Source: Blumeriella jaapii
Lineage: Eukaryota > Ascomycota > Leotiomycetes > Helotiales > Drepanopezizaceae
NCBI GenBank assembly: GCA_009599575.1
Contig: VWND01000014.1
Location: forward strand, 744,001 to 808,000
Length of the DNA: 64,000 bases
Direction: 5' to 3'
Of the stretch, positions 1 through 10,063 are shown piece after piece. The notes under the pieces are model-generated. The model ran no database searches and was not told where the DNA came from. It saw nothing but the letters and a program-made list of their open reading frames with translations. The position numbers and the translations under genes were made by a program. Every line of letters starts with the position of its first letter. The first letter of the stretch is position 1.

Positions 1-514
1 CTTCGCGAGGATTTCGGCCGCGGAGAGATGGGAGGCGAGCCATTTCCTGGCTGATGGAGACGAGAGCGTTACTTCCTCGAAGAACTCCTCTGGACTGGTA
101 AAGAAAGGATCATGTCAAATTGGTTGCAAATGGCTTGGAGGGCTTGGCACGTACTCGTTGATCTCAATGCGAGTGGTTTTCTCCGAAGCTGCGACGCGAT
201 AGCGCTGGGATTGAGATTCATCCTCTGGTTGGGTCGCGTCGTGACCTTGTTCGGTGCCTTTTCCAAGTGTCAACGCGTAGTTTCCGAGAGATGTTCGTGT
301 TGCCCATGCAGGAGGAGACTCTTCGATGCTGATGATTCTTAGTTTCTCTATCATGATACTCGATCAGCTTTAAATCTTACTCGGGGTATGCTTTCTCGAC
401 GTGTGGATCGTAAAAACTTGGATTCTGGAAGTCGTGGACTAAATTGCCTAGGCGGAGGTGTTTTCCATCGATACCCGCATTGTAAGTGATGTATGTGACC
501 CCCTCCTCTGACAT
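1..514 (-). CDS. N-terminal part of an uncharacterised protein, leaving the left edge
   Basis: I do not recognise this protein. On the minus strand an ATG at 514 opens a reading frame that can be spliced through three exons: 514-381, 337-155 and 94-1. The introns would be 380-338 (GTAAGA...ACTAAG, only 43 nt) and 154-95 (GTACGT...TTTACCAG, with TTGAC upstream as a branch site). Exon phases agree at both junctions, giving 137 residues so far without a stop. The protein begins MSEEGVTYITYNAGIDGK and the last visible part is acidic, then helical (PEEFFEEVTLSSPSARKW). No domain is evident. The three exons lie in three different frames, so unspliced reading gives only fragments. The good donors and matching phases are the main support. 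The very short first intron is the weakest point. Confidence 0.5.
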
Positions 515-2863
515 TTTGTATTATACTGGAAACACAACGTTTTTCATGTGTAAAAGAGAATGAGAATGGAAAAATCAAGAAGTATTTATGGGTGAGGTGG
601 AACAAGCTACCCCGCATTTCTCATCTGGGCTGCTGTCATACGACACTACCCCGCATTAGAAGTATAAACTTGACGGATCAAAGATTCTTATTTCTGTCAG
701 AATTATACGGGGATTTTCAAAGTCCAAGGCCAGATCGTTGTAGCTTTTTGCCCCGATGAAAACTGACACGATTGAAGTTGTGATATCTGATATGAACAGG
801 TCGTTCAAGTTCCAAGTAGTAGGAAGTAACAGTCCATAATCGTTCATTTTGAGAATTTTACTGACAACAGAGGCGTATATTAAGCACTAATATGCTGTCT
901 TGAAGTATCAGATGTTATTACAGCCCCTAGAAACACGTTTTTTCTCGATGAGACAGAAGCAAGCAGCTGACCAGAATTTCCCAGGCTACAAGCGAGCCTA
1001 ACAACAGAAATCCTTATTGAACAGTGCTATAGTATTAAGAGATTAAAAAACTCAAAGTAGTTTTTGTTTCAGAAGAAAACTGCATGTAAAAAGAAGCAGT
1101 TGTTCATGATATTTGGGCCACTTCGGCTTCGCTTAGGAAAGTTTTTTCATTTGTCTACGCTCGATTTTTATTGACTATGGCTTGCTATCTAGAGAAAAGC
1201 GGTCAGGATCCTAACGTCTCAACATTGTATATATTATATATTATTTTAGATAAGAGAATCATTATGATAGGAGCTTAGTGGTCTGGACCGGAGATGTTAG
1301 AGTTCAGAAGGGTATTTTAACTTAAGCGACATTAAGCGAAGAAAACAATGAGTAGGTGGGTAAGAACTCGAGACTAAGATGTTATTTATGTCTTTCTACA
1401 ACTCGTTTACAAAAGAACCTAGTCACAGAGTTTTCAATAAGAAATCTGCTGAGAATTTTTCATCTCAGTCCATACAAAAATACCTACATAGCAAAACAAT
1501 CCCAGCTAATTATGCAACAATTTTGTCAAAATGCTTGCGAGCGCTTTCTAATATGAGGTGCGCTGCGCCTGACAAAATGTCACCAATCCTGCATTAACCG
1601 GCATCTCATCGTGCAGCCTGGTTCCTGGGCTATCAATTATTAGATCTTTGCGCAGGCATCAGCCGAGATATCACGGCTTTGAAGAAAAAAAGCGATCTTG
1701 GTACATTTTGAAACTCCTTGCACAAAACAGTAAAATGTAATCTAAAATCCAGCTACAAAAGTGGCTCAGAAGCTAAGAAGTGTTTACCATAATTCTGCAC
1801 CGCGATTGGAATCAGAAATATCATGATTTTTGAGGTCTATCAGCATTAAATATTCTCAAATACAATTTAGGACGGAAAAACAAAGGACCTCATCCTCTTA
1901 TCTGATTCCGTCATATCAAGCAGCTCTATAGAATACTCACAGCTGATACTGCCTCCCAGCAACCTCAAGTTCAAGACAAATAAACCTCAAGTAGCAAAGT
2001 CCAACAAGCGTCCTTTCCTAAGCACGAGCTCTCTAACCCCGATTTTAGGCCGCCAAAGACTCCATGGGTTTACTTAATACACCAGTAAATCAATCACTTA
2101 GTCTGCCCCTGCACATTTCCACCGCACACGTCGAGGGCTATGAATTAGCCGGCCTGTCCCCGTTGCCTGTGCAGTAGGTAGGTAGCCGACCTGTTTTTCT
2201 CGGGAACCTTTGCATCCAAATCAGATATTAAAGGATCACCAGTTCCATAACAGACACAGTCAGCGATATGTATTCACCAGTCCGCACCGCTTTTCCATCT
2301 CACCATTCACAAAGTCGCTAGCTTCAACAGATGCAAAAGCACCAGCCCATTTTCATTTCCTGAATTTCTCTTAACCAGAATACATGTTTTGCGTAGGAAA
2401 TGGAGGAAGTAGTGGTTCTGACAGGTATGGTTAAATTGCCGCTGGCGTACAAGATTGGAGGGCTGCTTGCTGGTTTCTCGGTCTCGATTGCCGACTTCGG
2501 ATTTTTGGGGGTTTGAATCGATTTATTCTCTGGATATGTAAGAATAAAGATAGAAAGAAAGGATTATGAAGGTGGAAATATCTGGACTCATACGAATATA
2601 TGAATAGGGCTGATAAGGAACGAAAGAAGTTGCGGGAAACACAAACAGTAATAGCTGCAGAATTCCAAGAAGAAAATCTTAGCGAACGAGTTTGGAATGT
2701 TTTGCTTTAAAATGCTCTCGATATCGATACCGATACCAAGGACTTGCACCAAACTCCATTTAAGGACGAATATACCTTTCAACCCTGGTTGCATAGAGGC
2801 AGTCCAAATGCACAATGCAATACCGTATCCCTTAACCCATCCCACCCACCAGACCAGCTATAC
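515..2863. other. AT-rich gene-free stretch
   Basis: About 2.3 kb with only short, overlapping reading frames and no recognisable protein. It is AT-rich throughout, with small TA-rich runs such as the one near 1227-1245, in contrast to the GC-richer gene block that follows. No terminal repeats, tRNA or long direct repeat were seen by eye. It probably contains the promoter of the gene at 514 at its left end and the 3' flank of the carrier gene at its right end. A heavily RIP-mutated transposon is possible but not shown. Confidence 0.4.
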
Positions 2864-4075
2864 TCAGACCCCCAACCACGTCTTGCCCCGTTCATAAACA
2901 TAGAAGCTAACTGCCACCATCGGCACAACCTTCACATACCCGATACTCAGCCCAACCCAGAACCCCACGACCCCTCTCTCCTTGAAGATGAGCTTTGCGG
3001 TCTCGCCAATACTAAGTCTATGGCCGTTGCCCACGGCACCGCCAACTTGCATCCTTCTCCTGATGACCTCCAATGGGTACGCTGAAGTTTGGGACACTAA
3101 GCCCGCGACCCCGCCTGCAAACAGCTCAGCCCATGAACGCAACGGGGGCGGTTTGTTAGGCGGTGAGTTCGCGGGTTTGGGGAGGGTAGTGTACGGCGCC
3201 AGAAGAGGGTAGCGTAAAACGTCGCCAGCTGTGTCGTGGGTGAGGAAAGACATGCCCGCGTACGGTAACATGCCTAGCACCGTCGCACTGAACCCGCGAT
3301 AGAAATTCGCCAAGCCTGCTCTGGGTGTAACGGCACCCACGGCTTCAGTAGCCAGTCCAACCACAGCCGGTCCCTGGACATGCTTAGTTGGTGGGGGCGC
3401 TTCGTTGAATATGCGTTTACATATGTCTGAAAGAGAGGAACGCGAATCCCGTTTCGTTTCGAAGGCTAGGCGAACGCGGATGACTTCTAATGGGTATGTG
3501 AAGAATACGGATGTAACGCCCGCTAGGGAGCCAGAAAGGAGTCTGCGGAGAGGGGTTTCTTGGGCGGGGGAGGGAATCAGGGCAGAGCGAATCTGCTCGT
3601 AGGCGAGAAATTTGATCGCTGCGTAGGGAAAGATCCGTAGAATAGTTGCGGAATGTCCTCGGAAGAGACCGCGGGCGCCCTCGTCTTTGTAGATATCCTT
3701 CATGGCTGTTACGACGCCGAACCAGCTACCGGTGTACTTTGCGAATTGGGGGTTCGAGGCCTGGAAGAGTATTTTGACACGGTCGAGGGGGGCAACGACG
3801 GATTTTGCCTGTACAGATCGCCGTCAGTATACGATCTTTCTCTGGACACATCTCGGGGTAGAGGTACATACCGCGCTCCCCGCCAGTCCTCCTGCCACGC
3901 CAGTCCGCCATATATAGTCGAAGCTCTGCTTGCTTGGCTTCTTCTCCTCCGGCGCTATTGTATCGTCGTCGGTCGGACAGATGGCCGGCACCTTCCTGTG
4001 GGCTTCTTCCATCTCTCGTGATTTGGTCTGGAGCATCGCGGGTGGAGAGGCATTGTCGAAGAGGGCCGAGGGCAT
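2864..4075 (-). CDS. leu5: Mitochondrial carrier protein, Leu5-type (coenzyme A transporter family)
   Basis: Member of the SLC25 mitochondrial carrier family, inner-membrane proteins with three repeats of two helices. Two exons, 4075-3872 and 3808-2864, separated by a 63-nt intron (GTATGT...GTACAG), give 382 residues. All three carrier signatures are visible: PLDRVKILFQ just after the splice junction, PLEVIRVRLAF in the middle and PLEVIRRRMQVGG near the end, each followed by the usual FYRG/FWVG-type motif. The spacing and the text of the second and third repeats resemble yeast Leu5 and SLC25A16/42, needed for coenzyme A accumulation in the matrix. The Leu5 assignment is by remembered similarity; the family is certain. 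The start at 4075 leaves about 40 hydrophilic residues before the first helix, normal for this subgroup. The gene is divergent from the methyltransferase gene at 4647. Confidence 0.85.
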
Positions 4076-4646
4076 GCCTTGCCGCCCAAGGGCTCGTGGG
4101 GGTTATCTACTTGGGAAACACTGGGAGATCATATGGATTTGGAATCCATGGCCTCGTGAGTGTGCGCGGGTAGAGGAATGAATCGAAGAGTGGAAATGAG
4201 GTCCAAGATGCGAGTAGCATCGTACAACATGCGCCTCGGAGAAGAACGCCAACCTTGCCGCGGCCGCGGGATGTCATAGCGGAGCTCGGCAGTGTAGCCA
4301 AGTGCTCCTGAGGGTCAGGTGATCTCTGCGTTTAATCTTGGGCAGCCGATGGAAAACCAAAGTATGGATTAACATTTACCCGTCGCTTTATATCCTCGTT
4401 AAGTTTTTTTTGGGCTTTGAGAAGGGCAACGGGTTTGGCCTGCATTTTTGGAAAGAAGTCCCGTGATCCAGCGCCAGTGTGATCTTTCCCTCGCCTCGCT
4501 CTTCCCTTCGCTTATCCTATCGTTGATGAATCACAACTTCAGTCATTTCTTCTAACTTGTATATCACTTTCCTACTCATTTCATTATATACATGTTGAAA
4601 TATACGTTGTTTTCCAAATTTACCTGGGACAGTCAAGTCGATTTTC
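4076..4646. promoter_or_regulatory. Divergent promoter region, carrier gene / MT-A70 gene
   Basis: 571 bp between two divergent start codons, so it should hold both promoters and 5' leaders. The half near the carrier gene is GC-rich, including a GCCGCGGCCGCGG-like block at about 4257-4269. The half near the methyltransferase gene turns AT- and pyrimidine-rich from about 4480. No specific operator could be assigned. Confidence 0.4.
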
Positions 4647-6049
4647 ATGGACCGCTCATGTATACTCTATTCGAACTCAGACGCTACGGTTATTCTTATA
4701 GATATCCCTTGCTCAGTCGAATATGCGCAGGGACTTGACAAATCGAAACCATACCTTCTTTCCTCAGGTCAGCCATATCCGCTCACGGCTCTGATTCTAC
4801 TGTAAAAAGGTTTTGCTAGGCTTGGGAGCCACAGAAGAGAGAGGTGTTGACCTGCCGAGTAGACGCACTGCTCCGTCCTTTCCCATCTACGGAACCAAAG
4901 TCTGCCAAAGCAAAAGCTCGCTTAGAAGTCGGAACCCCTTCAATAAGCGACCAGATCTTGCGGAGACACTTGGAACTCGCTCTCAAGGAAATTCAGGAGA
5001 ATTATACAGGTTCATGGTGCCGGCACAGATTCGTATCCGATGTGCCATTAGCTACGAGGAAGCGTAAGCGAGAGCTGCCATCGAACGAAGCAGAGAGTGA
5101 TTACAGCGCCCTAGCGCAGTGTACGTGTGAGGAATCGTATCTATGCGGTACATCTCCTTGCCGGTGTTCTTCATGCCCGGAACATCACGGTTACGTCTCG
5201 AATATCCCCAGTCACATATCATCACCCCCGCCCGGTACTTCGACAACCTCCGGATACAAGACAGCCCGCCTATCGAATCACAACCGCTATACGATCTCTC
5301 CAGAAAAGGCAGTACCCCATTCCCCTGTAACCGCGTTCATCCATATACCGCACGCCTCCCACCACATCTCAGGACCCATAGAACTCACCCTCCCTGAGTT
5401 CACACTCTCCGCCCCTAAATTCTCTTTCATAGTCCTCGACCCCCCTTGGCCAAACAGATCCGCCCTACGAAAAGGCGACTACAGCACCTACTCCACCACG
5501 CCCTCGATTCGCTCCATGCTCTCCTCGCTTCCCCTGTACGATCATCTCACAGATGAAGGGGTCATAGCTGTTTGGGTGACGAACAAACCCGTTTTTCGGG
5601 ATTTGGTTCTTGAGCCCGGGGGCCTTTTCGAGGTGTGGGGGGTTGAGCTGGCGGAGGAGTGGATCTGGGTCAAGACGACGGTGGCGGGTGAGCCGGTTCA
5701 GGCTTTGGATTCGGCGTGGAGAAGGCCTTATGAGATTTTACTTGTGGGGAGGAGGGATAAAGCTACCGACAGAAAGAAAGAGGTGAAAAGAAGAGTTTTC
5801 ATAGCAGTTCCGGATTTGCATTCGAGGAAGCCGAGTCCAAAGGCGATGTTTGAGGCTGTTTTGCAGAAACAGGCTAACTGTGGTGAGTCCGGGCTGGTAA
5901 GTGGGTTAAAGGAGGGATATGACGCGCTGGAGATCTTTGCTAGGAATTTGACGGCTGGTTGGTGGAGTTGGGGCTGTGAAGTACTAAAGTTCCAGGATGA
6001 AAAGTTTTGGGTCGATGAGAAAGAGGCTTCGATGCAACTGAGAGAGTGA
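4647..6049 (+). CDS. MT-A70 family adenine N6-methyltransferase, METTL4-like
   Basis: SAM-dependent methyltransferase of the MT-A70 family, whose members methylate adenine N6 in RNA or DNA. The catalytic signature DPPW is present (FIVLDPPWPNRSALRKG, about residue 230), followed by the family's VWVTNKP and WIWVKTTVAGEPV blocks and the PYEILLVGR segment. The single DPPW protein with a long N-terminal extension fits the METTL4 branch better than Ime4/METTL3. Exon 1 is 4647-4767, with LIDIPCSIEYAQ, a stretch I associate with fungal METTL4 homologues. A 92-nt intron (GTCAGC...CCGAG, 4768-4859) then restores frame into VDALLRPFPSTEPKS, giving 436 residues. The intron acceptor is not typical and the exact junction is uncertain; the main exon to 6049 is secure. 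Substrate cannot be told from sequence. Confidence 0.85.
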
Positions 6050-6215
6050 AGATGAAAACTAGAAGTGGGCTGATGAGAAACAAAGCGGAGGTAGTCAAAA
6101 AGTGATACCCACTGATGGGCATCTCATACACTTCATACGTGTTATACATCTATGCCGTATCGTATCAATACACCGGATTCCTCCCCATATCTCGTCCCAT
6201 TCCCAAGATCCAACA

Positions 6216-7022
6216 TCAACTCTTCTCAAGCTTCGGCACCTCAACATCCGCGTCAACCTCGACCGGCTCCCCATCGTCCACCCACTCAGGCCTTTCCGCA
6301 CGGGTTGAATACGGATCCGGACGCCACGCATCCGGCTGGCTCAGTAATTTCTTCGCTTGCTCTGCGATGCTGTCCCTGTCTTGTGCGGGTTTTAGCCTGG
6401 CTTCGGGGGACAGCCTAGCGTTGGTCTCGTCACGCTCTTTATTCGCCGCGTCGTAGGTTTTCTTGTCCCATCTGTAGCCTTAGTTAGCACGGCCTCCCAT
6501 CCCCTTGTGTCTCCAGAGCCCTAGGGGATTTTCTCCCCTAAATCACATCAAAAATTGCAAGCCTCTGCGATCCAGCCAGGGACAAAATGTAAGGTTTAAC
6601 CCACAGATCAAAGTTCTCCGGCTCTTCGGGCCACACAAACGGCTTCTCCATCTCGACTAACATCCGCTTGATCGCCCTCGGTCGGTACCATTTCCTCGCG
6701 CTAGGTCGCGTCGAACCTGGCTTGTCATGCCGCACCTGCTGCTGTTGGATGTAGCTCCTCACGCCCGTGACCCGCACGCCGTAGGCGTTCCACAGGTAGT
6801 CCCGTATGTCGAGCTTATTGAGGTTGAGCGGCACTTGGAAAGAGGCAAAGGTGGGCGGGAGCTGTGGGGTGCGGAGGAGGATGAGTGTGAAGTTGGGTCT
6901 GATGGCGATCGTTAGAGGAGGTTTGATGGGAGGAGTTGGGAGGAAAGGGAGAGGGAAAGATACAGAAAGATTTGCTTGGATCCGAGGCGGAAACGGCCTA
7001 CGCCGACAGGTGTTCGACTCAT
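6216..7022 (-). CDS. mrp20: Mitochondrial large-subunit ribosomal protein uL23m
   Basis: Structural protein of the mitochondrial large ribosomal subunit (uL23m; Mrp20 in yeast, often called L41 in older annotations). Three exons: 7022-6964, 6898-6605 and 6471-6216. Intron 1 (65 nt) begins GTATCT and ends with a CTAAC branch site and CATCAG. Intron 2 (133 nt) begins GTGGGT and ends GCTACAG. All phases match and the product has 202 residues. Recognition rests on the core LNKLDIRDYLWNAYGVRV and on MEKPFVWPEEPENFDLWDKK, which is created precisely by splicing intron 2. The N-terminus GSKQIFLPNFTLILLRTP is similarly completed by intron 1. The acidic C-terminal tail is normal for fungal members. Divergent from the hydrolase gene at 7327, tail-to-tail with the methyltransferase gene. 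Confidence 0.88.
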
Positions 7023-7326
7023 GATGGCGACTCAATTGTGTATGCTAAACAATGCTCTTTTCGGGAACGCTGTGGAGCGTAAACGCCGGATTTTTAGACG
7101 CCAGAATTCGCGGCATAGACGCGCGCCAAGCTTTCATAAGCGCGATGTCGGGTAATCTTCGCAAGCCAGCGGCGCTTCGGATCTCGGTTACGTCAACGTG
7201 ACAAGCCTAGTGATGGGGAATCTTCTGCCCCTCCTCCCCAGCGAAGATCCGTAACATCCGGCAAAATATCACAAACGTTTCTCAAGAACCGCGTAGAAGA
7301 AAACAATATCGTCTCACTGACTCAAG
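7023..7326. promoter_or_regulatory. Short divergent promoter with a CRE-like site
   Basis: 304 bp separate the divergent start codons of uL23m and the hydrolase. TTACGTCA at 7188-7195 is a good match to the ATF/CREB-type element TGACGTAA in reverse, and lies centrally, so it could serve either gene. This is motif reading only; no factor is shown to bind. Confidence 0.35.
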
Positions 7327-8253
7327 ATGGCGTCCAACCCTCCCTCTACTTGCTGCGCAATCGGCGTAAAGCACGAGTAAGTGACACATCCCACCTTTTG
7401 TTGACTTTCGAAACGATGCTACTGCTCTTTTCGTCAGAGCTACAATTTTCTGATATACGATACAGAGGCACACCAACCGGGAAATCCATCAAGATTGGCT
7501 CCATCGAAGCCTACGAAGCTCCCGCAACCGGTAGCAATGTCCATGCCGACGTAGCTATCCTCTACCTACCAGACGTGATCGGCATCTGGGAGAACTCCAA
7601 GCTGATGGCTGACCAATTTGCCGCCAACGGCTACTACACCCTAATCCCCGACCTCTTTAACGGAGACCAAATGAGCTTGAACCGGCCCAAGGACTTCGAT
7701 TTCATGGACTGGTTGACGAACGGGACCGGAGGGAAGAACCCGCACTTGCCTGAGGCCGTGGACCCAATTGTGGAGAAAAGCATCAAGTACTTGCAAGAGA
7801 AGGGCTTCAAGAAGATCGGGGCTGTTGGGTATTGTTTTGTAAGCTTCCTTTCCCAAATTCCCATTACCCCATCGTTTCCACAATCCACCTAGAAATGAAA
7901 CGCTCATGAAGATGCAGGGCGCCAAATACGTGGTCCGCTTCTTGACCACCGGTAAAGGCCTCTCTGTCGGCTTCGTCGCGCACCCCTCCTTCGTGCAAGA
8001 AGTCGAGCTCGCAGCCATCACGGGTCCGCTCTCCATCGCAGCCGCAGAGGTCGACAGTATCTTCACAACTGAGCAACGCCACCGCTCCGAGGAGATCCTG
8101 ATCGAAACGAAGCAGCAGTATCAGATGACCTTGTTCGGTGGGTGCGAGCATGGCTTTGCCGTTCGGGGCGACATTAGCAAGAAGCACCAGAAGTTCGCCA
8201 AGGAGCAGGCGTTCTTGCAAGCCGTCATGTGGTTTGATGAGCATTTGATTTGA
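7327..8253 (+). CDS. Dienelactone hydrolase family protein
   Basis: Alpha/beta hydrolase of the dienelactone hydrolase family, cytosolic esterases/lactonases whose fungal substrates are mostly unknown. Three exons, 7327-7376, 7466-7838 and 7918-8253, with introns of 89 nt (GTAAGT...ATACAG) and 79 nt (GTAAGC...ATGCAG), give 252 residues. The nucleophile motif GYCFGAKY is assembled across the second junction, placing the catalytic Cys at about residue 140 (Cys instead of Ser is typical of the family). The catalytic His is in CEHGFAVRGD, about residue 219. The N-terminus MASNPPSTCCAIGVKHEGTPTG is the usual fungal form, and the length is normal. No signal peptide. Substrate cannot be predicted. 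Confidence 0.88.
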
Positions 8254-9437
8254 CTGGCCGGCGTGGATGAGGGATTGAAGGGACGCCTTTGATGGGTGAT
8301 TAGCATAGCTTGGACATAGTGGTCTCGCTGATCATGACACGACGATAGATGAACTTAGATTAGTCACAGCACGGCAAAAAGATTTGCCTTTGGCTTTCGC
8401 TCAGTATATCCATGCTTCCCTAGTACTTCCTCTGCCATCGATCTATCGCATTCTCCAGCCCCAATAGCAACATGATGTCCCCGCCCATCTTGAGTCTCAA
8501 CGGAGTCAATTTTTAAACCAAACCAGGTACGAATAATCCTCAAACGGCCCAATACACTAACGCACACATTTCTTCGAAGAAATCTCAAGCATAGTCAATC
8601 AGCAATGCTCTACCCAGTACGGTTTCGAAAGCTATGAGGAGAATAAGAATCGAGCATGTGGGACCCCATGTTCTCAAGTGGCGTCGTCAGATATCTCCAT
8701 GCATAGATGCGTAGCATTTAATCAATCCGACGATTCTAGAAAGACTCGGAGCACGTTTCCATTGTGATCTTGTTGAATGCAACAGCAGCGACAGGGCTGT
8801 GGAGGTTTTCGGTCTTTCCGGACGACCGGCCTTCGTAGAAATAGCGAGACTGAGGACCTGCAGACAGGCAAAGATGCATGGCAAGGAAAACTCGGGAGTG
8901 TCTCGAGACATCGGTGCTATCGCAGGTCTGCGTTTCTGCGCTGTTGTTCGCTCTGGCTCGGTTTTAAAATTGGTGAAGGCTGAATGTCAGTATTGATTTC
9001 GGGCCCATACTTTTCGGTTAGCGAGCGACGGTCGACCTCCTGGCACTTTCGATTGCCAATCAGCGAATGTTCGATCTGTCTACGAACAGCAGCAAAAGGC
9101 ACAAGCCAGTTTCCCCCCGCCCATATTCCCTTCTCAACAGAGCCAGTTTGGCACAGAAAATGCTGATGAAAACCCAGTGTCTACGTGCTATTCTCACCTC
9201 CCATGATTATAAAGCAGGGCGAACAAGAGCAGCGTGTCTCGTGCTCATAATCGAGAAATCGGAAATCATTATCGACCTTGTAATCCATGCTTTTATCTCG
9301 TCCATATCATACAGTTCTAGCCCGCCGATCAATCCGTAAATGGCCGAGGGCTACCACACTCATGATCCTTAGAGTCCTCTCTCCGCGGCCATTCCAAGAC
9401 CTTGCCAGTAACCTGATATCTCCTCCATCGCGCCCAC
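8254..9437. other. Intergenic stretch without recognisable gene
   Basis: 1.2 kb between the convergent ends of the hydrolase and the next minus-strand gene. Only short overlapping reading frames are present and none has splice partners or a familiar protein pattern. It presumably holds both 3' untranslated regions. No repeats were noticed. Confidence 0.4.
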
Positions 9438-10063
9438 TCACCAGCGAGGTGGGGCTATCTCAAGTTCTTTTGGAAGCGGAGTGTGCATGGTATCAACGGC
9501 ATAGTAGTATCCATCCAAAACGGCATTTCCGCGCTCCTGCGGGCTCTTGTCGCGCCTCATCAGCCGCTCGTACTCATAGAACATCTCTCTCGTCTCCGAA
9601 CGTGGTCCCCCATACAGCGCGCAGAGCTCCTCAGCCATGATGACGACGTCCAGCAACGCTATCTTATCCCTCTCGAAGCCCTTCAAGTACGCCATCAGGA
9701 GTAGCTCGCGGTACAGGTGTAGGGCGCTGGTCGAGCGGCGGAGCGAGAGTTCGATGTTTGGGGAGCGGATGGCGAGCAGCTGCGTGAACTGGGCGCGGAA
9801 GTACATGGGTAGACCGGTGTGACCGCGGTCCACGCATGAAGTGATGATTGGCTCGGAGTTGAGAGCGATGTCTAGAAGATCTGTCACGGCGGTACTGGCG
9901 TAGTCCGAACGCCAGGCGTCGTTGATCTAGTCACGTTGTTAGTGACGCGCTGGGGGCTGGGTGCATGGCTGATGCTTGCCTTCTTCTGCAACTCTTCCCA
10001 TTTCGGATTGCAGTCGTGGAAGATTCCTGGGAGCCCACGCGGGTGCCGTGGTATGTTGACCAT
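9438..10063 (-). CDS. Uncharacterised 190-residue protein, GC-AG intron
   Basis: Not recognised. Two exons, 10063-9980 and 9926-9438, are joined by a 53-nt intron starting GCAAGC after AAG and ending GTGACTAG, a classical GC-AG intron. Exon phases match and the frame runs from MVNIPRHPRGLPGIFHDC to a stop at 9438. The second exon is rich in predicted helix (SLRRSTSALHLYRELLLMAYLKGF, then LLDVVIMAEELCALYG) and has no signal peptide or clear membrane segment. A longer upstream start in the same frame exists (to about 10264), but the ATG at 10063 fits the exon better and is preferred. The conserved-looking helical core argues for a real gene; function unknown. Confidence 0.55.
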
